Shown one piece after another: positions 1 to 5,823 of a stretch of DNA of 6,573 nucleotides. A program made the translations under genes and the position numbers. How positions within the stretch are numbered: position 1 is the stretch's first letter; every line of letters starts with the position of its first letter. Source of the stretch: Actinomycetota bacterium (GTDB lineage: Bacteria; Actinomycetota; UBA4738; HRBIN12). The stretch lies in the NCBI GenBank assembly GCA_004366195.1, contig ML214174.1, positions 688 to 7,260 on the forward strand, written 5' to 3'. A model generated the notes under the pieces. The model did no database searches, was not told the DNA's origin, and saw only the letters and a program-made list of their open reading frames with translations.

Positions 1-1
1 G

Positions 2-547
2 GACTACTACGACCTGCTGATGCTGATCGGGTCGCCCCACCGCTTCGTCGTGCGGCGCGTGTTCTCCCGCCAGAAGGGCATCGTGGCCGCGGCGACCTCC
101 ACGCAGCGGCTGTCGCTCCAGGCGGGCCGGTACGTCGGCAAGGACGACCCGGTGGCCATCGTGCGCTGCCAGAGCGGGCTGCCGGCCCTCGGCGAGGTCC
201 TCGAGCCGTTCTCGTACCCCCACATCGTGAGCGGGTGGATGCGCGGCTCCCACTTCGGGCCGCTGATGCCGACCTCGTACGAGGACGCCACGCCCTCGCG
301 CTTCGACGGACCGCCCCGGATCGTGGCCCTCGGCTTCCAGCTGACGCAGGGGAAGCTGATCGGACCGCGGGATCTGTTCGCCGACGTGAGCTTCGATCGG
401 GCGCGGCGCATCGCGCTCGAGCTCGCCGATCACCTGCGGCACATGGGGCCGTTCGAGCCGCACCGCGCCGGGATGGACGAGCTCGAGTACACGACGATGC
501 CCGAGCTGATGAAGCGGCTGCAGGAGCGCTGGCAGCCGCTCGGCTGA
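2..547 (+). CDS. fbp: Fructose-1,6-bisphosphate aldolase/phosphatase (archaeal type), C-terminal part
   Basis: This is the last 181 residues of the bifunctional enzyme (FBPA/P) that condenses dihydroxyacetone phosphate with glyceraldehyde 3-phosphate and then dephosphorylates the product to fructose 6-phosphate, a one-enzyme gluconeogenic step in the cytoplasm. The reading frame is open to the left edge, so about half the protein (family length roughly 360-400 residues) lies outside. The visible part carries the family signature TQRLSLQAGRYVGKDDP. Its Tyr (codon 131-133) and Lys (codon 140-142) match Tyr229 and the Schiff-base Lys232 of the archaeal enzymes, followed by the metal-binding Asp pair. 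A second Tyr in the ELEYTT motif lies exactly 116 residues after the Lys, as Tyr348 does in the archaeal enzymes. The motifs MRGSHFGPLMP, RFDGPPRIVALGFQ and GPFEPHR are also typical. All active-site residues expected in this half are present, so the gene looks functional. The family assignment is firm; whether it came by horizontal transfer cannot be judged here. Confidence 0.93.
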   Translation, partial: DYYDLLMLIGSPHRFVVRRVFSRQKGIVAAATSTQRLSLQAGRYVGKDDPVAIVRCQSGLPALGEVLEPFSYPHIVSGWMRGSHFGPLMPTSYEDATPSRFDGPPRIVALGFQLTQGKLIGPRDLFADVSFDRARRIALELADHLRHMGPFEPHRAGMDELEYTTMPELMKRLQERWQPLG

Positions 548-556
548 GGACGGTCA

Positions 557-593
557 GCGCCCCGGGCGGGATGCCCGTGCTCGCCCGGGGTGC
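557..593 (+). terminator. Terminator-like hairpin after fbp
   Basis: Arms 557-568 (GCGCCCCGGGCG) and 582-593 pair over 12 bp with one G-U, around a 13-nt loop. The hairpin begins 10 nt after the fbp stop codon. No U-tract follows, which is common for terminator hairpins in GC-rich actinobacteria. The position and strength fit transcription termination, but activity is inferred. Confidence 0.55.
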
Positions 594-664
594 GCCCCCG
601 CACCGGCACCATCCCGTTCGCGCCGGACCCATGTCCCGCCCCCGGCGCGCCGCGGAGGGTCCCC

Positions 665-704
665 GCCGTTCCGGTGGGGCGCCGGTAGTTTGGGGCGGAA
701 CGGC
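665..704. promoter_or_regulatory. Inverted repeat (possible PadR operator) around a possible -10
   Basis: A perfect 9-bp inverted repeat, GCCGTTCCG (665-673) and CGGAACGGC (696-704), has arm centres about 31 bp apart, close to three helical turns. Between the arms is TAGTTT (686-691), a TANNNT-type -10, which would start transcription near 698. There is no convincing -35. PadR-family repressors often bind inverted repeats over their own promoters, so an autoregulatory operator is a reasonable inference. An RNA hairpin is less likely given the 22-nt loop. Confidence 0.4.
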
Positions 705-720
705 CGGCAGGAGGGATGAC

Positions 721-1248
721 ATGCGCGTCTCGAGGGTGGAGATGGTGGTCCTCGGCCTGCTCGCCGAGGGGCCGCGGCACGGGTACGAGCTCCTCGAGCG
801 GTTCCGCGAGCGCGGGATGGACCTCTGGGCGGAGGTGGGGCGTGCCTCCGTGTATCAGGCGCTCCGGCGGCTGGAGCGGGAGGGGGCGCTCGCCGGCAGG
901 CAGCAGGAGGGGAGCGAGGGGCCCGACCGCCGCGTCTACCGCATCACGAGCACCGGGAGGGCGCGCCTGCGCGCGGGCCTGCGGGAGCACGCACGGGGCT
1001 CGCCCCTCGCCCTCGGGTTCCTCCATCTCCTGCCGAGCGACGAGGCGGGACGGGTCGTCGCCGCGAGGGCCCAGGCGCTCGAGGATCGCCGAGCACGGAT
1101 CGCGGCGGCGCGCGAGCGGCTCGCCGGCACCGACGACCCGGCGGGCGGTCTGGCCCTCCGCCTCCTCGAGCTGCACGAGTCCCTCACCGAGTCCGAACGG
1201 CGATGGCTCGAGACGGTCCGCGAGGGGCCGTACGCGGGCCGCCCCTGA
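721..1248 (+). CDS. PadR-family transcriptional regulator
   Basis: A 175-residue cytoplasmic DNA-binding protein. Residues about 6-85 form the PadR winged-helix domain: LGLLAEGPRHGYELLERF, then the recognition-helix region RASVYQALRRLEREGAL, then the wing PDRRVYRITSTGRARL. Residues about 95-168 are helical and charged and fit the C-terminal dimerisation domain of the PadR/VirA-alpha group. The length is typical for two-domain PadR proteins. The start is set by AGGAGG at 709-714, 6 nt before the ATG; the frame stays open far upstream but lacks PadR similarity there. PadR proteins usually repress nearby transport or stress genes and respond to small molecules; the ligand here is unknown. The HAD phosphatase follows 75 bp downstream on the same strand and could be co-transcribed, though it may have its own promoter. 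An inverted repeat just upstream suggests autoregulation. Confidence 0.9.
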   Translation: MRVSRVEMVVLGLLAEGPRHGYELLERFRERGMDLWAEVGRASVYQALRRLEREGALAGRQQEGSEGPDRRVYRITSTGRARLRAGLREHARGSPLALGFLHLLPSDEAGRVVAARAQALEDRRARIAAARERLAGTDDPAGGLALRLLELHESLTESERRWLETVREGPYAGRP

Positions 1249-1308
1249 GGCCGCCGCGCTCCGCGGGCCCGTTCCCCGGGGATGCCTCAACCCGTCGGGG
1301 GCGTGGCC

Positions 1309-1314
1309 TACGAT
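1309..1314 (+). promoter_or_regulatory. Possible -10 for a leaderless HAD phosphatase transcript
   Basis: TACGAT fits the actinobacterial -10 pattern TANNNT and ends 9 nt before the ATG at 1324. Transcription would start at or within a few bases of the start codon, which agrees with the lack of a clear Shine-Dalgarno sequence. No good -35 is seen, so this is tentative. Confidence 0.33.
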
Positions 1315-1323
1315 GGACGGACG

Positions 1324-2130
1324 ATGGAGGCGGCCTTCTTCGACCTCGACAAGACCATCATCTCCCGCTCCTCCTCGCTCGCGCTCTCCCGCCCGATGTA
1401 CCGGGCGGGGATGGTCACCCGCGGCCAGCTGCTCCGCGGCGCCTACGCGCAGCTCGTGTACGCGCTCGTCGGGGCGGACGAGCGGAAGATGGAGCGGCTG
1501 AAGGAGGGGATGCTCCAGCTCACGAAGGGCTGGGACCGCGCCGAGGTCGAGCGGCTCGTCCGCGACGTGATCGTGGACGTGATCGACCCCTACGTGTACC
1601 AGGAAGCCCTCGACCTCATCGCCGAGCACCGCCGGAACGCGCGCCTCGTGTTCATCGTGAGCTCCTCCCCGGAGGAGGTGGTGCGGCCCCTGGCCCGGCA
1701 CTTCGGCATCTCGGGCGTGATCGCCACCCGCGCGAGGATCGAGGACGGCCGCTACACCGGCGAGCTCGAGTTCTACTGCGCCGGCGAGGCCAAGGCGCAG
1801 GCCATCCGGGACCTCGCGGCGCGGGTCCGGATCGACCTCGAACGCTCCTACGCGTACTCGGACTCCATCAGCGACCTCCCGATGCTCGAGGCCGTCGGCC
1901 ACCCCGTCGCCGTGAACCCCGACCGCGAGCTGCGCAAGGTCGCCGAGGAGCGGGGGTGGGAGATCCTGGACTTCCGCAACCCCGTGAGGCTCCGCACCCG
2001 GATCGCCCGCACGGCGGCGCAACCGCGGACGCAGGTCACGGCGGGGGTGGTCGCCGCCGCCGCCGCGGCCGGCATCCTCACCTGGGTCTGGCTCCGCTCC
2101 CGAACGACCCGCGCGGCGCAGGCCGCGTAG
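1324..2130 (+). CDS. HAD-IB family phosphatase with C-terminal membrane anchor
   Basis: A 268-residue haloacid-dehalogenase-superfamily phosphatase of subfamily IB, the SerB-like group. Motif I is FDLDKT, with nucleophile Asp7, general acid/base Asp9 and Thr11. Motif II is the SSS of VFIVSSSPEE at 113-115. The motif III Lys is Lys157 in GEAKAQAI. Motif IV is YSDSISDLPML, with Asp180 and Asp184. The helical cap lies between motifs I and II (about 15-105). Family members hydrolyse phosphomonoesters through an aspartyl-phosphate; the substrate cannot be read from the sequence, and a phosphoserine or a lipid-linked phosphate are both possible. After the catalytic domain comes an Arg-rich stretch (221-236) and one hydrophobic segment (about 238-257, Ala-rich, ending TWVWLRSR), which would hold the enzyme at the inner face of the membrane. 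The ATG at 1324 places motif I at residue 7, as expected; an in-frame ATG at 1282 would add 14 unsupported residues. It is convergent with the lipoprotein gene. Confidence 0.88.
   Translation: MEAAFFDLDKTIISRSSSLALSRPMYRAGMVTRGQLLRGAYAQLVYALVGADERKMERLKEGMLQLTKGWDRAEVERLVRDVIVDVIDPYVYQEALDLIAEHRRNARLVFIVSSSPEEVVRPLARHFGISGVIATRARIEDGRYTGELEFYCAGEAKAQAIRDLAARVRIDLERSYAYSDSISDLPMLEAVGHPVAVNPDRELRKVAEERGWEILDFRNPVRLRTRIARTAAQPRTQVTAGVVAAAAAAGILTWVWLRSRTTRAAQAA
2112..2127. terminator. Small hairpin at the convergent HAD/lipoprotein junction
   Basis: CGCGGC (2112-2117) and GCCGCG (2122-2127) form a 6-bp stem with a GCAG loop over the last HAD codons, 10 bp beyond the lipoprotein stop as read from that strand. 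It could act in both directions for the two convergent genes. It is short, lies in an Ala/Arg-coding region and has no U-tract, so support is weak. Confidence 0.25.
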
Positions 2131-2137
2131 CGGGCCT

Positions 2138-2737
2138 TCAGCTGGGAGACCTGATCGCCTCCCACGTCCCCTGAGCGTCGTCGCAGTTCGTCCGGTACGT
2201 GCCGCGCAGCGTGCGACGCGAGACCCTTCCCTCGAACTCGTACTCGATCTCCCGCTCGACAGCTCGGAACTCGATCCGGTTGCCCTCGATCCGGCCGGTC
2301 AGCACGCCGAACACCAGGCAGGGCGATCCGCCCATCCCGAGCGTCCCGGTGAGCCGCGAGCCGCGCTGCTCGAGGGAGATGTCGAGCGACCCCGAGTTGG
2401 TGTCTGGAGTGGTGTTCGTCCAGGTGCCGAGCCACATCCCGGTGAGGGACGGCGTCGGCCGATCGTCGTCTCCACCGCTCTCTCCGGTGTCGTCCCCGCG
2501 CTCCGAGGTCCGCGTCGGCGTGGGGGTGTCCTCGGGGCTCTCGGTCTCCGGGGTCTCCGTGGTCTCCGGCGTCTCCGGGCTGGGCTCCTGCGGTGAGAGC
2601 GTCGTGACCGGGGTCGTGGGGGTGCCGGGCGGGGTGCCGGGAGAGACGCCCGTGGGTGTGGTCTCGGGCGCGTCGCCGCCACAGGCCCCGGCGGTGAGGA
2701 GGACGAGGGCCAGGAGCGCGGCACGCCACCGTCTCAT
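2138..2737 (-). CDS. Small secreted lipoprotein with Thr/Pro/Glu linker and C-terminal beta domain
   Basis: A 199-residue predicted lipoprotein with no recognised family. The start at 2737 gives a proper signal peptide, MRRWRAALLALVLLTAGAC, with a lipobox ending at Cys19; an in-frame start at 2776 would put 13 extra residues before it. Residues about 22-98 are a low-complexity spacer rich in Thr, Pro, Glu and Asp, with repeats of the PETPETTETPE kind, probably extended and perhaps spanning the cell wall. Residues about 99-199 look like one small all-beta domain of alternating hydrophobic strands and Gly turns (GMWLGTW, LTGTLGMGG, LTGRIEGNRIEF, LRGTYRTN, GTWEA). Its only two cysteines, Cys140 and Cys185, could form a disulfide. 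The pattern resembles lipocalin-like or avidin-like barrels, but that is only a fold guess. Transcription seems to start at the ATG itself. Ligand and role are unknown. Confidence 0.82.
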   Translation of the reverse strand: MRRWRAALLALVLLTAGACGGDAPETTPTGVSPGTPPGTPTTPVTTLSPQEPSPETPETTETPETESPEDTPTPTRTSERGDDTGESGGDDDRPTPSLTGMWLGTWTNTTPDTNSGSLDISLEQRGSRLTGTLGMGGSPCLVFGVLTGRIEGNRIEFRAVEREIEYEFEGRVSRRTLRGTYRTNCDDAQGTWEAIRSPS

Positions 2738-2743
2738 GGCGCC

Positions 2744-2749
2744 AGTGTA
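2744..2749 (-). promoter_or_regulatory. -10 of a leaderless promoter for the lipoprotein gene
   Basis: On the minus strand TACACT (a TANNNT -10) ends 6 nt before the ATG at 2737. The expected start of transcription then falls on the start codon, giving a leaderless mRNA; no Shine-Dalgarno sequence is seen. The -35 position (about 2767-2772, TGCGGC on this strand) is a poor match, as is common in actinobacteria. Confidence 0.48.
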
Positions 2750-2784
2750 GAGACCTTCGCGCGGCCGCCGCACCACGGCGGGAT

Positions 2785-2813
2785 TTGACAGGTCGGGAGG
2801 CCAGGGGCAGGAT
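2785..2813 (+). promoter_or_regulatory. Promoter of the M14 peptidase gene
   Basis: A perfect -35, TTGACA (2785-2790), is followed after 17 bp by CAGGAT (2808-2813), which keeps the A, A and T of the -10 consensus. The predicted transcription start near 2820 leaves a leader of about 158 nt before the coding region. The TTGACA in non-coding DNA is the strong part of this call; the -10 is imperfect. Confidence 0.5.
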
Positions 2814-2878
2814 GGGTGCGATTCCGGATGCCTGTTTCCCGCTCTCCGTCCGGAGCGAAGTCTGGGGATCCGCTCCCG

Positions 2879-2910
2879 GGTGGAGGAGCCCCGGCGCGCG
2901 GCCCTCCACC
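2879..2910 (+). other. Stable hairpin in the M14 mRNA leader
   Basis: GGTGGAGG (2879-2886) pairs perfectly with CCTCCACC (2903-2910). After a bulged A (2887), GCC (2888-2890) pairs with GGC (2900-2902), giving 11 bp around a 9-nt loop. It lies in the middle of the predicted leader, about 60 nt before the ribosome binding site. It could affect mRNA stability or be part of a larger leader structure. I do not recognise a known riboswitch here. Confidence 0.45.
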
Positions 2911-2959
2911 ACCCGTGCAGCCATCACTGAGCACCGGTCTCCGGGGGTCCCCCCGTCGA

Positions 2960-2991
2960 TCGGATCGGAGGTTTCCCATGTTCGGATCGGA
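2960..2991 (+). repeat. 10-bp direct repeat flanking the M14 start codon
   Basis: TCGGATCGGA occurs at 2960-2969 and again at 2982-2991, 22 bp apart, about two helical turns. The first copy overlaps the ribosome binding site GGAGG; the second covers codons 2-5. The same-face spacing would suit binding of a protein, or the repeat may be chance in a short GC-rich stretch. Confidence 0.4.
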
Positions 2992-5662
2992 TGGTGCACG
3001 GAGGAGCCTACGCGGGTGGGGACCGCGGCTCATGCTCGCCGCGACGTTGGCGCTGGCGGCAGGGTGGCTGCCGATCTCCGCGGGCGCGGATGAGCTGTCG
3101 CCCCCATGGAACGGCGAGCCTGTGTCGCCAGGTCTCGGTCCCACGTACGGCGAGGAGTGGTGCGCCCCGGTCGGGAGCGAGAACGTGCCCCAGACCCCGC
3201 CGCTCGCGATAATCCCCTACGGGGCGATCAGGTGCACGCTGGAGAAGTTCGAGCAGGAGGCGGCCGCCGCTGGTGTCCCGGACCGCATGGAGGTCGAGGT
3301 CATCGGGAAGTCGGTCCTCAACCGCGAGATCTACGGGGTCGTGGTGAACGCCCTCGAGACCCCTGAGCAGGTCCGGGACTCCGAGCGCTGGTTCGAGATC
3401 CGCTCGATGATGCTGACGGACCCCGCGGGCGCGCAAGCCCTGCTCGAGAGCTACGGCGACGAGGTGAAGATCCCGATCTTCGTCGAGGCCAACATCCACG
3501 GGGGCGAGCGCGAGGGCACCGACGCGATGATGCAGGTGATCCGCGACCTCGTGACGACGCCGTACGGCGTGAACCCCACGGTGGATGCGGTCCTCGACCA
3601 CGCCATCGTCGTCGTGATCCCGACGACGAACCCCGACGGCAGGGTCGCGGGGACCCGAGCCAACGCGAACGGCTTCGACATGAACCGCGACCTGCTCGTC
3701 CAGTCCCAGCCGGAGATGCGGGCGAACATCGCCTACCAGCTGGAGTGGCTCGCGCCCGTGGCGCTCGCGCTCCACGGCTACTACAACCCGACGCTGATCG
3801 ACGGCCTCACGAAGCCGCACAACCCGGGGATCGAGTACGACAAGTTCCTGTACTGGAACCAGCGTCGGCTCGATGCGAACGAGGCGGCGCTCGCGGCGAT
3901 CGGGCAGGGTGTCCAGCGCCCGGTGAACCACTGGGGCGCCAACGCGAACACCAACCCGCCCGTCGGGCCGTACTACGCCGAGGGCTGGGACGACTGGGGG
4001 CCCTTCTACACGCAGACCTACATGGCGATGTACGGCGTCGACAGCTCGACGGTCGAGATGTGCAGCGCCGCGGTCCCGTGCGGCGGCCGGCTAGGATCGA
4101 AGCGGGCCCAGTACCTCGCCTTCTACTCGTCGGCGATGTTCTGGATCGAGCACCGCCACGCGATCCTGCACGATCAGCTCGAGGTGTTCCGCCGCGGGGC
4201 GGCTGGTGAGCCCCGGCCGCGCTGCTGCGACGATCCCTTGCTGCAGGAGCGCGGCTTCGAGGAGACCCAGCACAACTGGATGGTCGAGTACCCCCGCGCC
4301 TACGTGATCCCGTTCGACGGGCGGCACCCGGTGGCGAACGCCCAGCGGAGCGACGCCGAGGCCAACCGCCTCGTGGACTGGCTCCTGTTCAACGCGGTCG
4401 AGGTGCACCGGCTCACCGAGTCGTACGAGTGGGGCGGCCAGCTCTTCGCGAAGGGCTCGTACGTGGTCTGGATGGATCAGCCGCGGCGCGGCATCGCGCT
4501 GACCGCCCTCGACGAGGGTCAGGACATCACGCTCCGGATCGGACGGCTCTACGCCTCCCCCGCGGCCTGGAGCCACGGGTACCTGTGGGGGGCGGACGTG
4601 GTCGAGGTGCCGGCGGAGGACGTGGCGTTCGCGCCGCCGACCGTGCCGATCACCGAGCCCAACGCGTTGCAGGGGGGCGTCCGCATCGGCCGCTCGAGCT
4701 GGTACTCGCTCCGGCTGCGGGGCGTCTCGGAGGTGCGGGCCGTCCTCGACCTGCTGCGGCGGGGGATCGACGCAGAGATGGCCGAGGAGGCGTTCCTGAG
4801 CACGACCGGCGGTTGGATGCCGGCCGGCACGCTCATCTTCGACAACTCCCCGAGCACCGTGGCGGCCCTGCGTGAGGTGGGCCGCTCGGTGGGCGTGTGG
4901 TTCGAGCGGAACTGGCGGGTGCGGAAGCCGCCGACCAGCCAGGTGGACGAGGCGCCGAGGGTCGCGGTGCTCGGCACCGCCGCCGCGATGCCGGCAACCG
5001 ACTACACCTGGGTCCTGAAGCAGATCTTCGGGCCGGACGTGGACTGGGTGTCGGTCGCGGCGCTGAACGCGGCGACGGGGCCCGACCCACTCCAGGGCTT
5101 CGACGTCCTCTACAACGCCGGCGTTGCCTGGACGTCTCTGAACGACACCGGCCGGGCGCGCCTCACGACGTTCCTCGCCGGGGGCGGCGGGTACCTCGCC
5201 ACGAGCCAGGCGGCGGCCGGCTTCGGGCTGCTGCCGGCGGCCGGTCTCGTCTCCGGCAGCCTCACCCAGGCGGCGTCCGGTACGGCGTACGGCGGCATCG
5301 CTGTCTGGAACAACGAGGGCAAGGATGGGCCGCTGACGGGCGGGTACGGGGAGTACGACTACCTCTTCCTCCCGTCGGCGACCACGGACTTCTCCACGAC
5401 GCCGGAGGGGGTCGCCGTGGACGGTCGGTACCTGGCAACGATGAGCGAGACGCCGTCCGACGGCTACCTCGCCGGGCTGTGGCGGGACCGGGGAGCGGAG
5501 ATCAACGGCGTGCCGGTGATCGTCCACGGCACCACCACGGCGGGCGGCAGCCGTTGGGCCGCCATGGCCACGAACCCGTTCTCCCGGGGCGACGCGGAAC
5601 GGCTGTGGCTGTGGATCGGCCAGGCGGCGCTCTGGTCGAACCTGACCGACGAGGCGCCCTGA
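2978..5662 (+). CDS. Secreted M14 zinc carboxypeptidase with C-terminal GATase1-like domain
   Basis: An 894-residue exported metallopeptidase. The ATG at 2978 has GGAGG (2967-2971) 6 nt upstream and opens a signal peptide with a basic start, a hydrophobic core at about 18-30 and a likely cut after SAGA (37). The frame stays open upstream to 2816, but that stretch is Pro/Arg-rich and would bury the signal peptide. The M14 domain spans about 72-400 with a complete active site: zinc ligands His174 and Glu177 in HGGE, third ligand His266 in LALHGYY, Asn236 and Arg237 for the substrate carboxylate in DMNRD, Arg227 upstream, and catalytic Glu360 in STVEMC. It should remove C-terminal residues from peptides outside the cell; specificity is unknown. 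Residues about 400-650 are an unassigned middle region. Residues about 658-890 resemble the GATase1/ThuA-like domain found in some M14 proteins; the nucleophile-elbow region GGGGYLATSQ has no Cys, so it is probably a non-catalytic binding module. Paired cysteines (62/86, 362/368) fit an oxidising location. No membrane anchor is seen. Confidence 0.9.
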   Translation: MFGSDGARRSLRGWGPRLMLAATLALAAGWLPISAGADELSPPWNGEPVSPGLGPTYGEEWCAPVGSENVPQTPPLAIIPYGAIRCTLEKFEQEAAAAGVPDRMEVEVIGKSVLNREIYGVVVNALETPEQVRDSERWFEIRSMMLTDPAGAQALLESYGDEVKIPIFVEANIHGGEREGTDAMMQVIRDLVTTPYGVNPTVDAVLDHAIVVVIPTTNPDGRVAGTRANANGFDMNRDLLVQSQPEMRANIAYQLEWLAPVALALHGYYNPTLIDGLTKPHNPGIEYDKFLYWNQRRLDANEAALAAIGQGVQRPVNHWGANANTNPPVGPYYAEGWDDWGPFYTQTYMAMYGVDSSTVEMCSAAVPCGGRLGSKRAQYLAFYSSAMFWIEHRHAILHDQLEVFRRGAAGEPRPRCCDDPLLQERGFEETQHNWMVEYPRAYVIPFDGRHPVANAQRSDAEANRLVDWLLFNAVEVHRLTESYEWGGQLFAKGSYVVWMDQPRRGIALTALDEGQDITLRIGRLYASPAAWSHGYLWGADVVEVPAEDVAFAPPTVPITEPNALQGGVRIGRSSWYSLRLRGVSEVRAVLDLLRRGIDAEMAEEAFLSTTGGWMPAGTLIFDNSPSTVAALREVGRSVGVWFERNWRVRKPPTSQVDEAPRVAVLGTAAAMPATDYTWVLKQIFGPDVDWVSVAALNAATGPDPLQGFDVLYNAGVAWTSLNDTGRARLTTFLAGGGGYLATSQAAAGFGLLPAAGLVSGSLTQAASGTAYGGIAVWNNEGKDGPLTGGYGEYDYLFLPSATTDFSTTPEGVAVDGRYLATMSETPSDGYLAGLWRDRGAEINGVPVIVHGTTTAGGSRWAAMATNPFSRGDAERLWLWIGQAALWSNLTDEAP

Positions 5663-5682
5663 CCGTGCTTCCGAGCGGTACA

Positions 5683-5710
5683 GAGAGGGGCGGGGCGACC
5701 CGCCCCTCTC
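5683..5710 (+). terminator. Terminator hairpin after the M14 gene
   Basis: GAGAGGGGCGGG (5683-5694) and its perfect complement (5699-5710) form a 12-bp stem closed by a GCGA tetraloop, starting 21 nt after the stop codon. There is no U-tract, but the position and extreme stability make it the likely terminator. Confidence 0.7.
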
Positions 5711-5715
5711 GCGTG

Positions 5716-5751
5716 ACGCCGCCGCGGTACGGGCCGCGCCGCGGGCGGCGT
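5716..5751. terminator. Second tandem hairpin after the M14 gene
   Basis: ACGCCGCC (5716-5723) pairs with GGCGGCGT (5744-5751), and GCGG (5724-5727) can pair with CCGC (5734-5737) inside. It lies 5 bp after the first hairpin. It may be a back-up terminator for the M14 transcript, or stop readthrough from the convergent M15 gene. No U-tract is seen. Confidence 0.45.
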
Positions 5752-5787
5752 AGGGGCGGAGGTCCCGGGAGTTCCGGGGCCGACTCG

Positions 5788-5817
5788 TTCACACCGCTGG
5801 GCGGGTCGTCCTAGAAT
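5788..5817 (+). promoter_or_regulatory. Strong promoter facing into the 5824-5955 structured region
   Basis: TTCACA (5788-5793) and TAGAAT (5812-5817) are each 5/6 matches to the sigma-A consensus with an 18-bp spacer. It is the best combined promoter match found in this window. The predicted start of transcription near 5824 falls just before the first hairpin of the candidate RNA. No + strand protein gene follows inside the window. Confidence 0.62.
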
Positions 5818-5823
5818 CCAGGT

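Noticed and set aside
235..720. A longer N-terminus for the PadR protein.
   Set aside because: The upstream frame overlaps fbp, is Arg/Ala-rich without PadR similarity, and the ATG at 721 has a good ribosome binding site.
430..2022. A 530-codon minus-strand reading frame opposite fbp, padR and the HAD gene.
   Set aside because: The + strand genes have clear family motifs; this frame is a GC-rich antisense shadow with no recognisable motif. The same holds for minus-strand frames at 3008-3931 and 4091-5527.
2816..2977. An N-terminal extension of 54 residues on the M14 peptidase.
   Set aside because: It would place a Pro/Arg-rich stretch before the signal peptide; the ATG at 2978 has a well-placed GGAGG and a proper signal sequence.
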